Made by a program: the position numbers and the translations under genes
Shown: positions 43,929 to 51,473 of the stretch, piece after piece
How the letters are laid out: each line of letters starts with the position of its first letter
How positions within the stretch are numbered: position 1 is the stretch's first letter
From: Paenibacillus massiliensis 2301065 = DSM 16942
Lineage (GTDB): Bacteria; Bacillota; Bacilli; Paenibacillales; Paenibacillaceae
Direction of reading: 5' to 3'
NCBI RefSeq assembly: GCF_000377505.1
Contig: NZ_KB898197.1
Coordinates: forward strand, 112,660 to 176,659
Length of the DNA: 64,000 nucleotides
The notes under the pieces: generated by a model
What the model was told of the DNA's origin: nothing
Seen by the model: the letters and a program-made list of their open reading frames with translations, nothing else
Database searches by the model: none

Positions 43929-44555
43929 ATGACATTATCTATTCGTAGCTTCACGCTGGGCCCTCTGCAGACGAATGCTTACCTGCTGCAGGGGGATGAC
44001 CCCACGCGTGCGCTTGTTATTGATCCCGGAATGAATCCGGGAGCGTTGATTCGTGCAGTCGAGGGCCTCACCGTTGAGGCGATCGTGCTGACACATGCAC
44101 ATTTCGATCATATGGGCGGAGTGGATGAACTGCGGAAGCTTCATAACTGCCCCGTATATTTGCATGCGCTTGAGTATGAATGGCTGGCGTCGCCCAAGCT
44201 GAATGGCTCTACCATGTGGCCTGATGTTACGACTCCACTCCAGACAGACCCGCCTGAATATGATCTGGCCGATGGGCAGAAGCTGGAGCTAATTGGCCAT
44301 AGCTTTACCGTCCTCCACACACCTGGGCATTCACCGGGAAGTGTCAGCCTGCAAATCAACCAGCATCTATTCGGCGGAGATGTGCTGTTCCGAATGGGTG
44401 TCGGTCGTACCGATCTTCCAGGCGGCCGGGAAAGGGATCTCTTCGATTCCCTCTCACGTCTTTTTGCATTGGGTGATGATGTCATTGTCTATCCTGGCCA
44501 TGGGCCGAAGACAACGATTGGCTATGAGAAGCAGCATAATCCTTACGTTAGGTAG
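43929..44555 (+). CDS. MBL-fold hydrolase (YqgX/glyoxalase II-like)
   Basis: Protein of 208 residues. Metal ligands: THAHFDHMGG near residue 55, HTPGHSPGS (His near 126), GGDVLF (Asp), and PGHGPKT near 190. The compact length fits the YqgX group of hydroxyacylglutathione-hydrolase-like proteins, active on small thioesters or related compounds. It begins 6 bases after the thioredoxin-like gene. Confidence 0.88.
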   Translation: MTLSIRSFTLGPLQTNAYLLQGDDPTRALVIDPGMNPGALIRAVEGLTVEAIVLTHAHFDHMGGVDELRKLHNCPVYLHALEYEWLASPKLNGSTMWPDVTTPLQTDPPEYDLADGQKLELIGHSFTVLHTPGHSPGSVSLQINQHLFGGDVLFRMGVGRTDLPGGRERDLFDSLSRLFALGDDVIVYPGHGPKTTIGYEKQHNPYVR

Positions 44556-44576
44556 ACACAGTTGATCAGTAGAACG

Positions 44577-44620
44577 GATCGATTGTTTGTCTCCATGAAA
44601 ATGCAGCAATCGACGTTTTT
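44577..44620 (+). terminator. Terminator after MBL gene
   Basis: CGATTG (44580-44585) pairs with CAATCG (44607-44612) and a T-run follows (GTTTTT). Confidence 0.55.
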
Positions 44621-44694
44621 CTTGCGAAATCATCTGGACAAGTGATGGAAGGTTTGCTAATATAGCCTTATTACATGTTACATATTAACTTTGC

Positions 44695-44740
44695 GAAGCA
44701 CGCAGACTGTGGATTTAAGCCCGGTTTGCGTTCTTTTTTT
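44695..44740 (+). terminator. Second terminator-like hairpin
   Basis: GAAGCACGCAGAC pairs imperfectly with GTTTGCGTTC and is followed by seven Ts. With the preceding hairpin it fills the 245-base gap before the small gene at 44802. Confidence 0.6.
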
Positions 44741-44801
44741 GTCTTTTTTTAGGTTTTCGATACATTAAGGGTGGTCGGTCGGGGTGCACAAGGGGGATTC
44801 C

Positions 44802-45122
44802 ATGAAGCATAGAGGAAGAAAGAAAGTACCATATTCGGGAGTTCTATATTGGAGTGATGGGGCAGAAGCTACAGGTGTCCTGATGGCAGTGGATGTATCG
44901 CGCGCGGTCGATCAGACAGAATCCAGAGATTACCGGAGGTCGAGCAGGGGATGGCGCAGGGAAGCGAACAGTTATGAAGATAGAGGATCGCTTGCTAGCA
45001 GAAGCACAACAGGCCGGGTTCAGGTTGTGACTTGGGGAGGAAGAGAGAACGTACGTAGCAGATTAGCAAGACATCCCTGGCTCGTATGGCTGCAGCAGCA
45101 CCGGGACCAGCGCAGATCATAG
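44802..45122 (+). CDS. Hypothetical Arg/Ser-rich protein
   Basis: Reading frame of 106 residues; ATG 44802 lies after AGGGGGAT. Basic start (MKHRGRKKVPYSG), a middle rich in Arg, Ser and Glu (SRDYRRSSRGWRREANSYED), and a Trp-containing end (HPWLVWLQQHRDQRRS). The ribosome site supports it, but the composition is low-complexity and no family is recognised. It may be a rapidly evolving small protein or a spurious frame. Confidence 0.45.
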   Translation: MKHRGRKKVPYSGVLYWSDGAEATGVLMAVDVSRAVDQTESRDYRRSSRGWRREANSYEDRGSLASRSTTGRVQVVTWGGRENVRSRLARHPWLVWLQQHRDQRRS

Positions 45123-45253
45123 CATCGGATGCTAGAGTCATAGTATCTGGCAGAGTCTCACCAGGGGACACTATTCGGGGCGATGTACAACAGGGATATT
45201 GGAGTCTTCACTGGCTATTACTGCGCTTATATCAGCAGATGACCTACAATTAA

Positions 45254-45288
45254 TGATAGGCATTATCATTTGATGATAGACATTATCA
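45254..45288. promoter_or_regulatory. Two tandem Fur-like boxes
   Basis: TGATAGGCATTATCA (45254-45268) and TGATAGACATTATCA (45274-45288) each match the 7-1-7 Fur consensus at 12 of 14 positions, with the right half perfect in both. They are 20 bases apart, on the same helix face. They precede the gene at 45341. The match is as good as at the heme operons. Confidence 0.55.
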
Positions 45289-45340
45289 TATTTTTTTAGT
45301 AGACTAGGCAGATAATCCAAGACAGCCGGGGAGGTAGACG

Positions 45341-45727
45341 ATGCACCGTTTAGGAGAGAAAATTGTAATCGTCGCGGACGCCTTTGAGCAAAGTCTTCCA
45401 ATAGGGGAGTATGGTTATATCATTGCATATGACCGTAACCCGGATAATGCATTTGATTATATTATCCGAGTGCCCAAGGCCAACCGGAATTTCTTTGTTC
45501 CGGAACAGGACGTAGAGCTTGAGGAGAGCATGCTTAAGCTTGAGGCAGAACGCGTCGAACGCGAAGCGTTGATAGACTATGCACTGGCTACACATAATGA
45601 ACGATTGTTCCGAAGCATCATGAATGGTGATCAAGAGCAAGAGCAAGCGGAAGAGAATGAGGCGGTTACAGAGCCGTTGTCACAGGCGGAATTTATCAAA
45701 CAAATTAATTTGCGTGCTTGGATATGA
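45341..45727 (+). CDS. Conserved hypothetical protein behind Fur-like boxes
   Basis: Protein of 128 residues; GGGGAGG precedes ATG 45341. The N-terminal half is a small beta domain (GEKIVIVADAFEQSLPIGEY, then YGYIIAYDRN, FDYIIRVPKANRNFFVPEQD) resembling an SH3-like barrel. The C-terminal half is acidic and helical with many Glu and Gln (GDQEQEQAEENEAV). No known family. The upstream boxes suggest iron or related metal control. Followed by a strong terminator, so it is monocistronic. Confidence 0.75.
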   Translation: MHRLGEKIVIVADAFEQSLPIGEYGYIIAYDRNPDNAFDYIIRVPKANRNFFVPEQDVELEESMLKLEAERVEREALIDYALATHNERLFRSIMNGDQEQEQAEENEAVTEPLSQAEFIKQINLRAWI

Positions 45728-45728
45728 G

Positions 45729-45754
45729 GAGCCGGCCTATGCCGGCTCTTTTTT
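45729..45754 (+). terminator. Terminator after 45341 gene
   Basis: GAGCCGGC pairs perfectly with GCCGGCTC around CTAT, then six Ts. Confidence 0.9.
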
Positions 45755-45767
45755 GCAAGGTGTGACA

Positions 45768-45796
45768 TTGAATTGTCCAACATTCTACAATATAAT
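45768..45796 (+). promoter_or_regulatory. Sigma-A promoter of gatCAB
   Basis: TTGAAT (45768-45773), an exact 17-base spacer and TATAAT (45791-45796). The transcript would have an untranslated leader of about 150 bases before gatC. Confidence 0.75.
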
Positions 45797-45847
45797 TAAA
45801 AACGTTATTTTAAAGGGGAAATAGCCCCGTTAGCTACTTGATTTGCC

Positions 45848-45901
45848 AGAATGAATGCACTGGATATCTGACCTGTCATGGGGACCAGATACAGTCATTC
45901 T
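45848..45901 (+). promoter_or_regulatory. Long hairpin in gatCAB leader
   Basis: AGAATGA (45848-45854) pairs with TCATTCT (45895-45901), with further pairing inside (ATCTG with CAGAT). A smaller GGGG/CCCC hairpin lies just before, near 45818-45831. No T-run follows, so this is not a terminator. Confidence 0.4.
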
Positions 45902-45953
45902 TGCTGAACATATATTTTGCATGTACCACACCGATCCATAAGGAGGAGCCGAC

Positions 45954-46241
45954 ATGAGTATTTCTGCTGATAACGTACGTCATGTAGCCAAGCTGTCCCG
46001 TTTGAACCTGACAGCCGAGGAAGAGGAGATCATGACCGGGCAATTAAACGCCATTCTGAAGTATGCGGAGAAATTAAATGAGCTGGATACAGATGAGGTC
46101 GAGCCAACAACACATGTGTTGCATGTCAGCAATGTGATGCGTGAGGATGAGGTGCGTCCGAGCCTCTCGTTGGATGAGGTCATGTTGAATGCACCAGATG
46201 AGGAAGAAGGACAATTCAAGGTTCCGGCGGTGCTGGAGTAA
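45954..46241 (+). CDS. gatC: Asp/Glu-tRNA amidotransferase subunit C
   Basis: GatC of 95 residues: ISADNVRHVAKLSRLNLTAE at the N-terminus and VLHVSNVMREDEVRPSL near residue 60 are characteristic. It stabilises the GatAB heterodimer that converts Glu-tRNA(Gln) and Asp-tRNA(Asn) to the amidated forms. AAGGAGGAG precedes the ATG. First gene of gatCAB. Confidence 0.95.
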   Translation: MSISADNVRHVAKLSRLNLTAEEEEIMTGQLNAILKYAEKLNELDTDEVEPTTHVLHVSNVMREDEVRPSLSLDEVMLNAPDEEEGQFKVPAVLE

Positions 46242-46272
46242 TCATCGAAAGATTGAAGGGAGGAAGCTTCAC

Positions 46273-47730
46273 TTGAGTTTGTTTGAACATACATTGCCAG
46301 AGCTACAATCCAGATTGGATCGCAAAGAACTGTCAGTTACGGATTTGGTAGAGCAGGCTTTTGAGACGATTAGTCAGCGTGAGGAGAAGGTTAAGGCTTA
46401 TATCACTATTGATGAGGATGGCGCGCGTAATGCCGCTCGAAGACTGGACGACCAGCTTGCTGGTGGGGAGAAGCGTGGACCACTGTTCGGTATTCCGGCA
46501 GGGATCAAGGACAATATTGTTACCAAAGGTCTGCGGACGACATGTGCCAGTCAGTTCCTTCGTGAGTTCAATCCGGTATATGATGCTACAGTAACAGGCA
46601 AGCTTCGTGATGCTGGCGTCATCACATTGGGCAAGATGAATATGGACGAATTCGCGATGGGAGGGTCTAATGAGAACTCCAGCTTCTATCCGGTCAGCAA
46701 TCCATGGGATCTTGAACGTGTGCCGGGCGGCTCCAGTGGCGGCTCAGCAGCAGCTGTGGCTGCCGGAGAAGCCTACTTTACACTTGGCTCGGATACAGGT
46801 GGCTCCATTCGACAGCCGGCATCGTATTGCGGAGTAGTTGGATTGAAGCCAACCTATGGTCTTGTATCGCGGTTTGGACTGGTGGCATTTGCTTCCTCAC
46901 TGGATCAGATCGGACCGATCACCAAAAATGTTGAGGACTCTGCGTATGTGCTGCAAGCCATTGCAGGCTATGATGGGTCAGATTCTACCTCGGCGAAGGT
47001 CGATATTCCTGATTATACATCGGCACTCACTGGTGACGTGAAAGGATTGCGGATTGCAGTTCCTAAGGAATATCTGGGAGAAGGCGTTGATCCGCAGGTA
47101 AAAGAGACTGTACTGCAAGCGTTGAAGACACTGGAAGGGCTCGGTGCTTCATGGGAGGAAGTATCGCTCCCACATACGGAATATGCAGTGGCGACATACT
47201 ATTTGCTGGCTTCTTCAGAGGCTTCCTCGAATCTGGCAAGATTCGATGGTGTCCGCTATGGCGTACGTGCCGAGAATCCGGACAACCTGCTCGATCTGTA
47301 CCATCAATCGAGAACACAAGGCTTTGGAGATGAAGTCAAGCGCCGGATTATGCTGGGAACCTATGCGCTTAGCTCAGGTTACTATGATGCATATTATCTG
47401 AAGGCACAGAAAGTACGAACATTGATCAAGCGCGATTTTGATCAAATATTCGAGAAATATGATGTCGTTATCGGACCTACAGCCCCGACAACAGCCTTCA
47501 AGCTGGGTTCTCAGGTAGATGATCCACTTACCATGTATTTGAATGATATCCTGACGATCCCTGTCAGTCTCGCTGGTGTCCCTGCTATCAGTGTGCCTTG
47601 CGGCTTCGCCGATGGCATGCCAGTAGGTCTGCAAATTATCGGTAAACCATTTGATGAATCTACCGTATTGCGTGCCGCACATGCGTTCGAGCAGCATACG
47701 GAATTCCATAAGCAGCGTCCGCAGCTGTAA
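46273..47730 (+). CDS. gatA: Asp/Glu-tRNA amidotransferase subunit A
   Basis: Amidase of 485 residues. The start is TTG 46273 with AGGGAGGA upstream; an in-frame ATG at 46189 would overlap gatC. The Ser-cisSer-Lys triad lies in GIPAGIKDNI (Lys near 79) and PGGSSGGSAAAVAAG (Ser near 154 and 178 region). It releases ammonia from glutamine for transfer to GatB. Overall length and GRPADxxG-type amidase signature (GSDTGGSIRQPASYCG) are usual. Confidence 0.95.
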   Translation: MSLFEHTLPELQSRLDRKELSVTDLVEQAFETISQREEKVKAYITIDEDGARNAARRLDDQLAGGEKRGPLFGIPAGIKDNIVTKGLRTTCASQFLREFNPVYDATVTGKLRDAGVITLGKMNMDEFAMGGSNENSSFYPVSNPWDLERVPGGSSGGSAAAVAAGEAYFTLGSDTGGSIRQPASYCGVVGLKPTYGLVSRFGLVAFASSLDQIGPITKNVEDSAYVLQAIAGYDGSDSTSAKVDIPDYTSALTGDVKGLRIAVPKEYLGEGVDPQVKETVLQALKTLEGLGASWEEVSLPHTEYAVATYYLLASSEASSNLARFDGVRYGVRAENPDNLLDLYHQSRTQGFGDEVKRRIMLGTYALSSGYYDAYYLKAQKVRTLIKRDFDQIFEKYDVVIGPTAPTTAFKLGSQVDDPLTMYLNDILTIPVSLAGVPAISVPCGFADGMPVGLQIIGKPFDESTVLRAAHAFEQHTEFHKQRPQL

Positions 47731-47756
47731 TCGGTCCAGAAGGAGGGGAATCAATC

Positions 47757-49202
47757 GTGTCTACAACTACATCAAAATACGAAACGGTCATTGGACTGGA
47801 AGTCCATGTAGAGCTACATACACAATCCAAAATATTCTGTGGCTGCTCAACGGCGTTCGGCGCGCCACCTAACTCGCATACTTGCCCGATCTGTCTCGGG
47901 CATCCTGGCGTGCTGCCTGTGCTGAATCGGCAGGCTGTCGATTATGCGATGAAGGCCGCGATGGCTCTGAATTGTAAAATCGCTGACGTAAGCAAATTCG
48001 ACCGGAAGAACTATTTCTATCCAGATTCGCCGAAGGCTTATCAGATCTCACAATTTGATCAGCCGATCGGTGAGCACGGATGGATCGATATCGAAGTGAA
48101 CGGGACAACGAAGCGTATTGGGATTACAAGACTGCATCTGGAAGAGGATGCGGGCAAATTGACCCACGTGGATGGCGGATATGCTTCACTTGTTGATTTC
48201 AATCGAGTCGGCACACCGCTTGTGGAGATCGTATCCGAACCGGATATTTCTTCACCAGAGGAGGCTAAAGCATATCTGGAGAAGCTACGTGCGATCATGC
48301 AGTACTGTGATGTCTCTGACGTGAAGATGGAGGAGGGCTCCCTCCGCTGTGATGCCAACATCAGTCTCCGCCCTCATGGGCAGGAGAAGTTGGGTACTCG
48401 GGCAGAACTGAAGAACATGAACTCGTTCCGTGGCGTTCAGCGCGGTCTGGAATACGAGCAATTCCGTCAGGAGCAGATCCTCGAAGAGGGCGGAAGTGTC
48501 GTACAGGAGACGCGACGCTGGGATGAGAGTCAAGGGAAGACCTTCTCCATGCGTGGTAAAGAAGAATCCCATGACTATCGTTATTTCCCAGACCCGGATC
48601 TGGTGACGCTGCATATTGACGAAGCCTGGAAAGAACGGATCAGAGCTTCTATTCCAGAGCTTCCAGATGAACGCAAAGCCAGATATACATCCGAATACGG
48701 GCTGTCGGCCTATGATGCGGAGGTAATTACTTCCTCCAAGCCTCTAGCTGATCTGCTGGAATCGAGCCTGGAGTACACCAAGGATGCCAAGGCTGTAGCC
48801 AACTGGATTATGGGTGATCTTCTGGGTTATCTGAACAGCGCGGGTGTGGAGCTGACAGAGGTTCCTTTGACAGGACAAGGCCTCGGTGAAATGATCGGTC
48901 TGCTTGAGAAAGGAACGATCAGCAGCAAGATCGCCAAGACGGTGTTCAAGGAAATGCTGGAGAGCGGCAAGCGTCCTGAACAGATCGTCGAGGAAAAAGG
49001 TCTGGTACAAATCAGTGATGAGGGTGCCATTCTGACAATTGTCGAGCAAGTGGTCGCAGCTAATCCGCAATCCGTAGAGGATTATAAGGCAGGCAAGCAG
49101 AAGGCCATCGGCTTCCTGGTCGGACAAGTCATGAAGGAAAGTAAAGGCAAAGCCAACCCAGGACTGGTGAACAAGCTTCTGGCTGATGTGCTGAGCCGTT
49201 AA
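47757..49202 (+). CDS. gatB: Asp/Glu-tRNA amidotransferase subunit B
   Basis: GatB of 481 residues with GTG start 47757 after AAGGAGGGG. Typical features are YETVIGLEVHVELHTQSKIF, the zinc-type cysteines in FCGCSTAFG and HTCPICLGHPG, and the C-terminal YqeY-like tRNA-binding domain (about 330-480). It activates the tRNA-bound Glu/Asp with ATP and accepts ammonia from GatA. Last gene of the operon. Confidence 0.95.
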   Translation: MSTTTSKYETVIGLEVHVELHTQSKIFCGCSTAFGAPPNSHTCPICLGHPGVLPVLNRQAVDYAMKAAMALNCKIADVSKFDRKNYFYPDSPKAYQISQFDQPIGEHGWIDIEVNGTTKRIGITRLHLEEDAGKLTHVDGGYASLVDFNRVGTPLVEIVSEPDISSPEEAKAYLEKLRAIMQYCDVSDVKMEEGSLRCDANISLRPHGQEKLGTRAELKNMNSFRGVQRGLEYEQFRQEQILEEGGSVVQETRRWDESQGKTFSMRGKEESHDYRYFPDPDLVTLHIDEAWKERIRASIPELPDERKARYTSEYGLSAYDAEVITSSKPLADLLESSLEYTKDAKAVANWIMGDLLGYLNSAGVELTEVPLTGQGLGEMIGLLEKGTISSKIAKTVFKEMLESGKRPEQIVEEKGLVQISDEGAILTIVEQVVAANPQSVEDYKAGKQKAIGFLVGQVMKESKGKANPGLVNKLLADVLSR

Positions 49203-49212
49203 CAACAACAGT

Positions 49213-49254
49213 AGCCATTCGAGGGTAAGCGATGCAAGTCCCGAATGGCTTTTA
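49213..49254 (+). terminator. Terminator after gatB
   Basis: AGCCATTCG pairs with CGAATGGCT, with inner GGG/CCC pairing, then TTTT. Confidence 0.8.
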
Positions 49255-49270
49255 CTGGGAGGGCTGAACG

Positions 49271-49729
49271 ATGATTACTCCGTTATCTTTACAGGATCAA
49301 GACACCTTGGAGCAGCTATGGCGCCTGCAGCATATTGCGTATAGACTGGAGGCAGAGCGCATCGGATTTCATCAGATCCCTCCACTTATGGATACTTTAG
49401 ATACATTACGAGCCTGCGGAGAGCAGTTTTATGGCCGATTGGATGAAGAGGCAGAGATCATAGGCGCAGTGGCTGTAGAAGAGGGTGCGGACTCTATCTG
49501 TATTTCCAGAATGATGGTACACCCAGATTGCTTCAAGCAAGGGATAGCCAGCTCTCTAATGGAGTATGTGCTGGAGCAGTATAGTACGGTTCCGCTAAAG
49601 GTGGTATCTACCGGTGCCTTGAACCTTCCGGCTGTGTCGTTGTATCAGAAATACGGCTTCAAGCCTGTGAGCTCGGAAGAGATTGCGCCAGGCGTGGAAT
49701 TAATCACCTTTCATCTGAATAGCATGTAG
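49271..49729 (+). CDS. GNAT-family N-acetyltransferase
   Basis: Acetyltransferase of 152 residues. Acetyl-CoA site: ISRMMVHPDCFKQGIASSLM (Q/R-x-x-G-x-G/A form as FKQGIAS), then LPAVSLYQKYGFKPV near residue 128. GGGAGGG precedes the ATG. The substrate cannot be predicted. It may be read through from gatCAB at low level. Confidence 0.88.
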   Translation: MITPLSLQDQDTLEQLWRLQHIAYRLEAERIGFHQIPPLMDTLDTLRACGEQFYGRLDEEAEIIGAVAVEEGADSICISRMMVHPDCFKQGIASSLMEYVLEQYSTVPLKVVSTGALNLPAVSLYQKYGFKPVSSEEIAPGVELITFHLNSM

Positions 49730-49829
49730 AAGCTCCTGATGGTGATTAGGGGCTCTTACATCGCCCGGCACACTGAACCGCGGCTACTGGGAGGGATTAT
49801 CACTGGAAGATCCGTGGATCATTAGCAAT

Positions 49830-50516
49830 GTGCAAATCTTGGGTAGGCTATTGCTTGCACTATTATTAGGCGGACTTATCGGGTACGAGCGAGAGCGCTC
49901 CAACCATGCAGCCGGACTGCGGACGCATATCCTTGTATGTGTAGGCTCCACGCTCATTATGATGCTTTCAGTGTATGGATTTGCCTCATTCATTGACGAG
50001 CCTAATGTCCGTATTGACCCTGCGCGTCTGGCGACTGCCGTAATTACGGGAGTCGGCTTTCTGGGAGCAGGAACCATCTTGTTCACTGGAAAATCCATTA
50101 CGGGTCTGACGACGGCAGCATCTATTTGGGTAGTAGCAGCCATCGGTCTGGGTGTGGGAGCAGGCTTTTATTTTGCCTCCATCGTGTCTACGGTTATTGT
50201 TCTCCTTAATTTATGGATATTCAACAAGATTGAGCAGCGTTATATGAGTGGTCAGAAGGTTCATATTATTATTTTAAAAGGCTTTTCTTCACCAGGCTTG
50301 CTGGAACGAATCTCGGATTTTATGAACGAAGAAGAGATCAAGATTAAGAAGGTCACCATCAAGGAAGAGGATTCAATGTCGATCGGCAGGCTTCCATCTG
50401 AGGGCAAGGCAGTTGAGATTCAGATGGAGGTGCTGTGCAAGCCCGGGTTTGACCAGCTTCGAATTGCGGGAACGCTGCGTAACTGGGAAGAGTTATCCGG
50501 AGTGTCGGTGGAGTAA
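49830..50516 (+). CDS. MgtC/SapB-family membrane protein
   Basis: Protein of 228 residues from GTG 49830: four to five membrane helices with the family motif GGLIGYERERSNHAAGLRTH near residue 14, then VITGVGFLGAGTI and a C-terminal ACT-like domain (about 145-225). GTG 49830 has no ribosome site. The frame continues upstream through DPWIISN, and GGAGGG at 49790 lies 7 bases before CTG 49803, a likely real start giving nine more residues. MgtC proteins are linked to Mg2+ limitation and membrane potential control. Confidence 0.88.
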   Translation: MQILGRLLLALLLGGLIGYERERSNHAAGLRTHILVCVGSTLIMMLSVYGFASFIDEPNVRIDPARLATAVITGVGFLGAGTILFTGKSITGLTTAASIWVVAAIGLGVGAGFYFASIVSTVIVLLNLWIFNKIEQRYMSGQKVHIIILKGFSSPGLLERISDFMNEEEIKIKKVTIKEEDSMSIGRLPSEGKAVEIQMEVLCKPGFDQLRIAGTLRNWEELSGVSVE

Positions 50517-50525
50517 TGCATAATC

Positions 50526-50556
50526 AAGGGCCTTCTGCTGCTGCGGAGGGCCTTTT
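50526..50556 (+). terminator. Terminator after MgtC gene
   Basis: AAGGGCCTTC pairs with GGAGGGCCTT around a GC-rich loop, ending in TTTT. Confidence 0.7.
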
Positions 50557-50630
50557 GGTGCTATCCAGTTTTTTTACAGTTACTCTTACTGTAGAATGGG
50601 GTACTATTTTAAGATAAAAGAAATCATACG

Positions 50631-50700
50631 TTTTCAACGGGGCTGAACAACTCATTATCGCAAGACAAACTTCGACTAAGTGCGGCCTGTCTTCTGTGAA
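50631..50700 (+). repeat. Interspersed ~70-base element, copy B
   Basis: Counterpart of 23585-23655, at about 70 percent identity by eye with the right-hand 26 bases almost unchanged. The 350-base gap (50517-50867) also has a small TACAGT/ACTGTA inverted repeat near 50577 and no supported gene. Confidence 0.7.
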
Positions 50701-50867
50701 GGAATGTGGCTAGACATGTTTCATATCCTATCCGAACGTAAAGACGATATAGTATGACGGAGTTGTACCAGGGTTAAGACATATACGATCTTATGATCTT
50801 TGCTTAAATGAAGAATGCGCAAATGTACAAGATAGGAAAGCTGTCTGGACAGTAGTGAGGAGGAGCG

Positions 50868-51473
50868 ATGCAACCGAGAAGGTTTTTTAGAGGTATACAA
50901 AGGCAGACCAAAGGACGGCCGCGTAAGCTAAGGCCACGTCTCCGCAAGTTCATATCTGTTCTGCTAGCTGCACTATTGCCGGGAGTTGGCCATCTCTCGT
51001 TGGGCCTCTATATGCGGGGGCTGACTTTCCTGATGCTACTGCTGCTGGATATTTCAGCTATGCTTTATGTATCCTCCGTGGGTCTGCAGATCAATGTACC
51101 TTTGCTGATTCTGTTAGGTATCTTCATTCCGGTACTATATTTTTATAATGTGTATGATGTACTGCAATCAGCAGACTACATCACGCTGTATCGCAGGAAG
51201 CCAAGACGACTGTCTCCTCGTAGTACTGCTGATCAGCCGCAGAGCAGATTCGATGCATGGGAGCAGGGAACTACGTTTGCGCTCCTGCTGATCCTTGGCG
51301 GGGGACTGATGGTTTTATTTCACACCAAGCCTCGTTGGCTGGGAGAGTTCTTTGCTGCTTACGGCTTTGTCCTGACTGCACTCTTGCTTGTGGGCGTAGG
51401 GCTGTTGCTGTTCATTCGTGAGATGGGAATCTCCGTGAAACGGCAGCGCGATCTCCGGGAGAAGGGGGAATAA
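50868..51473 (+). CDS. Multi-pass membrane protein, unknown
   Basis: Protein of 201 residues with a very basic N-terminus (RRFFRGIQRQTKGRPRKLRP) and about five membrane helices. ALLPGVGHLSLGLYMRGLTF near residue 35 is the TM2/DUF5683-like motif found in small integral proteins. GAGGAGG precedes ATG 50868. Its stop overlaps the next start by one base, so it is coupled to the DUF4097 protein. Function not known; a membrane partner of the DUF4097 protein is the best guess. Confidence 0.75.
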   Translation: MQPRRFFRGIQRQTKGRPRKLRPRLRKFISVLLAALLPGVGHLSLGLYMRGLTFLMLLLLDISAMLYVSSVGLQINVPLLILLGIFIPVLYFYNVYDVLQSADYITLYRRKPRRLSPRSTADQPQSRFDAWEQGTTFALLLILGGGLMVLFHTKPRWLGEFFAAYGFVLTALLLVGVGLLLFIREMGISVKRQRDLREKGE

